Source of the DNA: Gyromitra esculenta
Lineage: Eukaryota; Ascomycota; Pezizomycetes; Pezizales; Discinaceae
Assembly: GCA_038503075.1 (NCBI GenBank)
Contig: JBCAML010000020.1
Span: 248,001 to 312,000 of the forward strand
Reading direction: 5' to 3'
Length of the DNA: 64,000 nucleotides
A model generated the notes under the pieces. It was given only the letters and a program-made list of their open reading frames with translations. It searched no databases and was not told where the DNA came from. The translations under genes and the position numbers were made by a program. This document shows, piece after piece, positions 58,285-64,000 of this stretch. Numbering within the stretch: the stretch's first letter is position 1; each line of letters opens with the position of its first letter.

Positions 58285-59253
58285 GGTGATGCAAAGGGAC
58301 GAAAACGATAAAAACGTTGGACGATGGAGAAAGCAGGCTCTGGGAAGTGGGCATACCTTATATAGCTTTTGCTTTTTATCAACATCCCCAAGACGGAAAC
58401 CCCTTATGCATGAATGAATGTTGGGTCCTCTGTTCTGTAAGACCAACGTGATACCTGGATTCCTGAGATTCTAGGCCATCGGTTACACACGTGTTCGGAT
58501 GGGCGAGTTAAACGCCACTTGATCGACGATCTGGGCCGAAGAAATCTAACGTTCGCCTTCGGCACAGTGGCATCGGCAGAGGCGGATCCCATTGTATGGG
58601 ACACTTCCGATAATGTAAGGAATCATGTACCCAAGATTCTACGGAAAGAAACCAATCCGATCATTTTTAGAATAGATACAGCCGATTACCTATCCCATGG
58701 TTATGTTGATTTCAGATAACACTGTTAGGAAATCGTATTGCACAGGCAAATCTACCGATGGTAGGTATTCCTTCCTGGTTATCAGGGTTGACCAATTCCC
58801 TAGTCTTGATATTCCGTTCTAGCTCGCTTCTAGTTCCGTGAGCATGAGAGTTCCTAGAATGGGAAATTAAAAGCCTGTACATATTCTTCGAGGTGATTGA
58901 AAGCCTCGTGTATGCGAAGTAGATCATAGTGAAGCAGGTATCGTCTTGGCTAGAGTTGCTGCTGGATGATGTCTTTGATGCATAGAGCGTGTAAGGATCG
59001 CCAACGTGCCGTCTAGTCACCCGCCCGTCTTAGGATCCTCCCCACAGCAATGTATACGGCATTTACTAGAAATCTGATATCCCAGATTTTTATCGAAGTA
59101 AGCTTTCGCACGACGATCCCATCGAAGATGTTATATGTAATTCCCCAGGGTGCTTTTGCCGATGTGTAGCGAGATGGCGACCACAATGTCAAGAGAACCA
59201 CCGGACCCCCAACCTAGGGACGCGTATTGGTCCAATGATAAGCTTAAAGGATG
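58285..59253. other. Intergenic stretch upstream of the P450, no gene seen
   Basis: Short frames only. The first few hundred bases are the presumed P450 promoter. Confidence 0.35.
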
Positions 59254-59338
59254 TACAGTCGTGTAAGGAAAGTCTTGACACCCCAGTGGCTGTCTCGCTA
59301 GTTAGGTGGGGTGTCAAGACTTTTCTTACACGACTGTA
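59254..59338. mobile_element. 85-base Tc1/mariner-type MITE
   Basis: Nearly a perfect hairpin: TACAGTCGTGTAAGGAAAGT at the left and its near-complement ending at CGACTGTA. The ends match those of the neighbouring transposon remnant. Confidence 0.8.
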
Positions 59339-59760
59339 CAGCCGTGTAAGAAAAGTCCTGGCACTCCCACCTTGCTTCTGACAACCACCACTATGGCTAC
59401 ACAGCACGCCAAAAAATAGTAGATAAAAAAAAAGATATATACATTTAAATTTTGACATACTAATATATCATTTACCACTTTGTATGGCTACCCCCTACAG
59501 CAATAACACTCTCAACACATTGATGCATACTATCTACCAAATCATCCAAAACATCTTGATCAATTTCATCCCATTCCTCTTATTGCCCCCCACAATTCAT
59601 CTGCAGAATGAAGTCTCTTCTCACTATTTGTAAACCGTTTTCGAAGCCTAGTCTTCAAGATATGCCAAGCATTCTCAATCGGATTCAGGTCTGGAGAGTT
59701 GGTGGTGGTGGTTGTCACGAAGCGAGGCGGGGGTGCCAGGACTTTTCTTACACGGCTGTA
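59337..59760 (-). mobile_element. Internally deleted Tc1/mariner-family transposon
   Basis: 424 bases with inverted ends TACAGCCGTGTAAGAAAAGT and complement, sharing the TA with the preceding MITE. Inside, only the end of a transposase remains. Confidence 0.85.
59472..59700 (-). pseudogene. C-terminal remnant of a Tc1-type transposase
   Basis: Minus strand: NSPDLNPIENAWHILKTRLR is the characteristic block holding the last catalytic acidic residue of Tc1/mariner DDE transposases. The frame breaks by one base near 59568, and the matching C-terminus (DVLDDLVDSMHQCVESVI) continues in another frame to a stop at 59472. About 60-70 codons remain of a protein of roughly 340. Confidence 0.85.
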
Positions 59761-60177
59761 CAGTTGCGTCGGCCAACAAGACCCTGCGATTTTTGAAGTA
59801 CCACGACACAACGGGCTTGAGATTAATTGGCAGAATTCAATCAACCAAAATATTCAATTGAGGAAAAAAATATGACAGTTGAATACATATACGATTTATT
59901 TAAGTAGTAATAAAGGTAGAGTAAAATCCTACTTTATTTTTAAAGAAGGTTTGCCATCGCCTGGTTGTATTGCGATACTTCGAAAACCGCAGAGACTTGT
60001 TGGACGCAACTGCACACACTGTGAGTGGAATTAAATCAAGGAACAGTATAGGTATACTGCTGAAACTGGTTGCTGTAAAAATGTGGAATGCAAATTCTCA
60101 GTATACTGAATTACATGTACCTCTGCGATATGAGCTTACTACATATTACACCTCTTTGCACGTGCATATATCCAAGA

Positions 60178-60261
60178 CTACATGAGTGTCATTCAGCGAA
60201 AATTCACTATAACTATCTTGGCGGTTATGGGACATTTTCGCTGAACGTCACTCACATGTAG
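60178..60261. mobile_element. 84-base hairpin element
   Basis: Inverted ends CTACATGAGTGTCATTCAGC and CTACATGTGAGTGACGTTCA (read inward from 60261), both leading to CGAAAAT. The loop is short. A different family from the Tc1-type element nearby. Confidence 0.65.
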
Positions 60262-60402
60262 CTATGGCATTCAATAGTGTACCCAGCTTCTCGCTACTAA
60301 GTAAATTTAATACTGCCTGATTTCGATATATTATGTATCTAGCGCTGGCTTGGGTTTCTAGTCATTGACGATCTACACCGCATTCCCACATACCGCACGC
60401 AC

Positions 60403-60598
60403 TCCTTAAATACGACCTGCACTTGCCCCAAGCTAAGCCTGATATGGTGCAAAATGTGGCCAAATTATCGGTATTATACCAGTCAATAAATCTCTCGAGA
60501 AAACCACAGGAATGATATGCTCATGCAAATCCCAAACATTTGACTGGGCACATAGTGATATATTAGGCTTAGCTCGGGGCAGGCCTGTCGTATTTGGG
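60403..60598. mobile_element. MITE-like element with 40-base inverted ends
   Basis: Left arm AAATACGACCTGCACTTGCC then CCAAGCTAAGCCTGATAT. The right arm is its imperfect complement at about 60560-60595. No coding capacity. Confidence 0.6.
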
Positions 60599-60846
60599 GA
60601 TTATATATGGTATATATGAGCACCGGCTATTGATGGAGCCTTGAGCATCATTTAACCAGTGACCTAACGAGGTAGTGACTCAAAAGCCCGATGGCGATGT
60701 CTTCCGAAGCACAAACACTGAAAGCTGTTTACCAGGGAAACATTCTATTGGGCGGGGAACAATCATGAGTAACAGGACTCAGTGCAATGTCAATAATGCA
60801 TATTACTGATCGTGGGCTTAGTCCTTGGATTACTGCACAAGTGTCA

Positions 60847-60995
60847 TACCGTATTATTTGATAAAATTCGTTGTGACGCTAGTATAAAGAGAGTAAATGC
60901 TATCACTAAGGCGGTTTAACTGACCGTTTTTCTTGCTTTTTACCTATGTAAGTCTTTGCTAGCGCCGAAAAAAATCCCATCAAATAATACAATAT
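60847..60995. mobile_element. MITE-like element
   Basis: Inverted arms TACCGTATTATTTGAT...CGCTAG at the left and CTAGCGCC...ATCAAATAATACAAT at the right, about 149 bases. The outermost TACCGTAT resembles family M1. Confidence 0.6.
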
Positions 60996-62631
60996 TTACT
61001 CAAATACAGCTAACACATATCCCATCCTAGAATTCTGTTTGGTGGTTGTCGAATACACGGGGCTACATTATCCCAACTTAGTCGTCTCACCAAGTTAGTG
61101 ACTACTAGAATGTACACGTAAGCGAAGAAACGGGATAAATATACCGTATACTATTATATACCCTACAACGCGTGCAGTACCGAGACCACCCTTTACGAGA
61201 AATTTCAGTACCAAAACGGCCAAGGTTATACTAGTAGGCTGTCTTAGACACATGCGTATGCAGCAGCCTCCCCCGCGACTCCAATGAAATCGCAATGCGT
61301 TTTCTAAAGGACATCACAACAATCGACAAACCCATGTGGTAATCTTACTTCTCGCATAAGGCCAGTCCCGAGCTGGATAATATTACCGTCTGCAGTTAAA
61401 GGATACGAATTTACGTCTCGACCAGAGGGCTTATACGAGGCGGCGCTTTGCACTTACAGAGGTTGCTCGTAGAGCGACCCCGAGGATGCACAAAAAAAAA
61501 CTGGCGTCCTCCCAACTCGTTGACGATCGGAAGCACTCAAATAAGGGTTTAATCCGCGAAGCCTGCATATGGTACTCATCGCAAGCTGCGAACATGCTGC
61601 CAAAAATAAATTCGTCTCGAGCTGTGAGTGAGACGCTATAGTTGAGAGTGATGTCTCTACGAGCGTCAGCTGCCTTGCTAATTGACACAATACAGGAAGC
61701 TTTTTTTTTTGTTTTACTCCTTTTATCCACTTCGCTGAATCTTCATCGTCTGCCGTTGCACAGATATGCCCATCTATCGCCCTTAGCACCGCTGTCCAAG
61801 TGCGAATAACCAAGAGTGTCGAGAACAAACCTTACCTCTAACTTAAGTGCTAGGCTCAAAAACGCAGATCTTCCTATGGGGCTCGCACTCGATCCCTTCA
61901 ATTCCGCAAAATACGGACAAGTATCGTTTAAGGGACTATGCACAGTGTTTCCTATCCTAAGTCTCTACGACAGCATGGTATTTTTAAAGCAGTATAGACG
62001 CCCAATTTGTGGCTTTTAATCTCGACGCATGATAAGATATCTACATCACTCTACTCAATCGCCTTGTAGTGTTGCTGAAGCTTCGAGTGATGAACCTGGA
62101 TATTCTTTCGTCATATTGAATCACAATATATCACTCGATTTTCTTTAAACCCCGAGTTTTTTTAAAGTTTATACCACTAAAACATTCGTGCATGTGGAAC
62201 ATGCACTCAACTTCAACATTACAGGCGACAATAGTATTCGGGATACGGTAGAAAACTCTAAAAATAGGGGGCATTTTTCTAACTAGGCCTGTAGTAGTAA
62301 GAAAAACAGATGTACCCACGACGCGCGCTGGGAAAGTATTACTTTGATAGAGGTAAAGACAGTACTCAGTGAAAGAGATGAGTTATCCTAGAAATGCTAT
62401 CTGTCGAGATGGTGGTATCAATAGCATTGTAAATTACACAGAATGTATTATTCTTGCGAGGGAGAATTCTAGGGTAACTCCCTAAGAAAAGTTACATAGG
62501 CTAGAGTGAAGTAATATGAGAATTAGCGACTTCATTAATGAACGAATGCTCGTGCTATTGATGCTAAGGATACAAGAGAAAATCAAAGAAAGAAACCGTC
62601 GCAGTGCCTAAATTCTTTCCAAGAGATTCCA
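60996..62631. other. Gene-poor stretch with one ambiguous frame set
   Basis: On the minus strand, 61431-61943 has two overlapping frames of similar quality (one with RIKPLFECFRSSTSWEDASF), but no splice model is in phase. I do not annotate a gene. Confidence 0.3.
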
Positions 62632-64000
62632 CTACATCTCCATAGTGGCTACCTCCCCACCTGCAGCATTTCCCCACAAACCAACTTTTATCCTCTCTTC
62701 AACAACAACTTTCCATCCTTCACCGCCTGGAACCTCATCGCCTGCTCTCATAAGTACCCTCAACACCGTCTCTAAAATTTCCAGTTTTCTCACCGCAACA
62801 GTATAAGCCGTACTCGTCGGATCTCTTGCTGCTCCTGCAAATCTCTGCGGTGGAGTGATTAAAAATGACATCACCCCAGGAGTATTAACAACTTCCTTAA
62901 TTCCCCAATATGCACCAGTCGAGTCTTGTGCGATCGTAAGATTTTCAATAAGACGCATACACGAGAGGACTACATCGCGAAGTGCGAGCGTAGAAGCATA
63001 AGAAGTAATTTTTTTCCACATTTCTGGATGGATGGAATGGTAGTGATCATAAAGGGAGCAACCGCTTCCGGGCTTGGAGAGAATGTTGGATAGAGCGTTA
63101 ATGTATTCTGGAAATGGCGGGGAAATGGGTATCAGAGCAGCCACACGTTTTCCAGCATCGCTTGTGAGTACGGAGGTCGGAAGAGATGAGAGAATATCCA
63201 GGGAGGGAGCGTGGGGGTTATGACGATTGTCCTCAAGTATGAATTGGATCCTCTCAAGAAGGACATCTACTAGAGATTTCCCTAGGGTTGGGGGAGATGG
63301 CTCCGAGGTTTTTCGTCTTTTCGAGCTTCGATTGTTGGGAATCGCAGGTGCGGGCGAAGATAGGAGCTGTATGGGATGTAGGCGGATAAAAGTAGCGATA
63401 TATTCAGCTGCCTTAGATTCTAAGAATTGCTGGTCGATCATATCGTTTGAATATGCCTCGGGAGCAAGGTATCTGCCTACGGTAGATCCATGAAGCCCAG
63501 AGGTCTGGAGATAGTTTAGGGCTTTTGACGATACCTCAGGGGTAGTACCGGTTTCTTGTAACAGCAAAGTGTAGAAATCCAGTAGGATCATATGCATAAT
63601 GACATCCTCATCGATGTTGACTGTATATTTCGCAGCGAATTCTAGCAGTCCTTGGCAGTTTTTATCCGCCGTGTATTTCGAGTCAACCTCTGGTAACGTC
63701 GTGACGGCATCAAAATCTAATGCCGCAAGTCTTGCAACAAACCCCAATAACCTTCCTTGTGCTTGAGTCTTCGATTTTTTTCCTCCATGCAGCTCATCCC
63801 CACTCCAGGAACAAATCCTGAAAAATACCTCGTAAACGCCCTTATCCTCTAACACCCGTCGCCATAGTAGCCCTTTCCCCACATTCTCATGGAAATCGAC
63901 CGATAATAGCCCAACTAGGACATCGGCGGCTTTTGACGCGACACCAATATCTTCACTCAATAGTAGCACTTCGATAAGTTTCTTGATGACGTCACTCCAG
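62632..64000 (-). CDS. Hsm3/PSMD5-like proteasome assembly protein, partial (5' end outside window)
   Basis: The frame runs from a stop at 62632 to the window edge, 456 visible residues with no intron. The text is a helical-repeat protein (VLLLSEDIGVASKAADVLVG, YSNDMIDQQFLESKAAEYIA, DVVLSCMRLIENLTI) with a basic Ser-rich linker (NNRSSKRRKTSE). It resembles fungal proteins carrying the Hsm3/PSMD5 (S5b) domain, cytosolic and nuclear chaperones that help assemble the 19S proteasome base. The N-terminus lies beyond 64000. The assignment comes from overall resemblance, not a decisive motif, and another ARM/HEAT-type protein is possible. Strong uniform coding character makes the gene itself certain. 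Confidence 0.6.
   Translation of the reverse strand, partial: WSDVIKKLIEVLLLSEDIGVASKAADVLVGLLSVDFHENVGKGLLWRRVLEDKGVYEVFFRICSWSGDELHGGKKSKTQAQGRLLGFVARLAALDFDAVTTLPEVDSKYTADKNCQGLLEFAAKYTVNIDEDVIMHMILLDFYTLLLQETGTTPEVSSKALNYLQTSGLHGSTVGRYLAPEAYSNDMIDQQFLESKAAEYIATFIRLHPIQLLSSPAPAIPNNRSSKRRKTSEPSPPTLGKSLVDVLLERIQFILEDNRHNPHAPSLDILSSLPTSVLTSDAGKRVAALIPISPPFPEYINALSNILSKPGSGCSLYDHYHSIHPEMWKKITSYASTLALRDVVLSCMRLIENLTIAQDSTGAYWGIKEVVNTPGVMSFLITPPQRFAGAARDPTSTAYTVAVRKLEILETVLRVLMRAGDEVPGGEGWKVVVEERIKVGLWGNAAGGEVATMEM

Noticed and set aside
61431..61943. Overlapping minus-strand frames with a GTAAGG donor
   Set aside because: The donor and the only good acceptor are out of phase, and two frames are equally plausible. 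No model could be supported.
1..64000. CRISPR arrays, bacterial operons or prophage
   Set aside because: No regularly spaced identical repeats were seen. Introns and gene families are clearly fungal.

Overview
The window reads as nuclear DNA of a filamentous ascomycete fungus. The protein genes carry short spliceosomal introns (about 45-120 bases, GT...AG) and encode typical fungal families: an APC-type permease, an isochorismatase-like hydrolase, an Aro8-type aminotransferase, a WSC-domain secreted protein, a microsomal cytochrome P450 and an Hsm3/PSMD5-like protein. Long gene-poor stretches, many decayed small genes and heavy retroelement load suggest a large, repeat-rich genome such as those known in Pezizomycetes (truffle or morel relatives). 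That placement is inference, not something I could search.

Layout. 0-3.5 kb: a five-exon GC-rich permease (+) and a two-exon isochorismatase-family hydrolase (-), ending 3'-to-3' with only 249 bases between them. 3.5-28.5 kb: gene-poor, with small lineage-specific genes (several with very short first exons), a degenerate kinase-fold gene, a multi-pass membrane protein gene, decayed gene remnants and two pairs of dispersed repeats. 28.8-42.0 kb: a retrotransposon nest. One nearly full-length Ty3/gypsy chromovirus (two LTRs, gag, protease, RT, RNase H, integrase and chromodomain, frame-broken) sits inside LTRs that sit inside other LTRs. I could resolve the order of insertion from 5-bp target-site duplications. 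All of this lies in an older repeat with inverted ends and subterminal repeats. 42.9-49.2 kb: two large minus-strand genes, an aminotransferase joined in frame to a Bud6/AIP3-like N-terminal segment, and a WSC protein with a long Thr/Val-rich repeat stalk. 49.2-56 kb: gene-poor, with two related MITEs, two solo LTRs and a decayed gene. 56.2-58.3 kb: an intact nine-exon P450. 59.2-61 kb: five short inverted-repeat elements, including an internally deleted Tc1/mariner copy. 62.6-64.0 kb: an Hsm3/PSMD5-like gene cut by the window edge.

The genes do not form an obvious pathway or cluster. Metabolic genes (permease, hydrolase, aminotransferase, P450) are far apart and separated by repeats. The most informative biology is the retroelement nesting, the apparent Bud6-aminotransferase join and the number of partly decayed lineage-specific genes. 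No rRNA, convincing tRNA, CRISPR array, origin or bacterial-style operon was seen.
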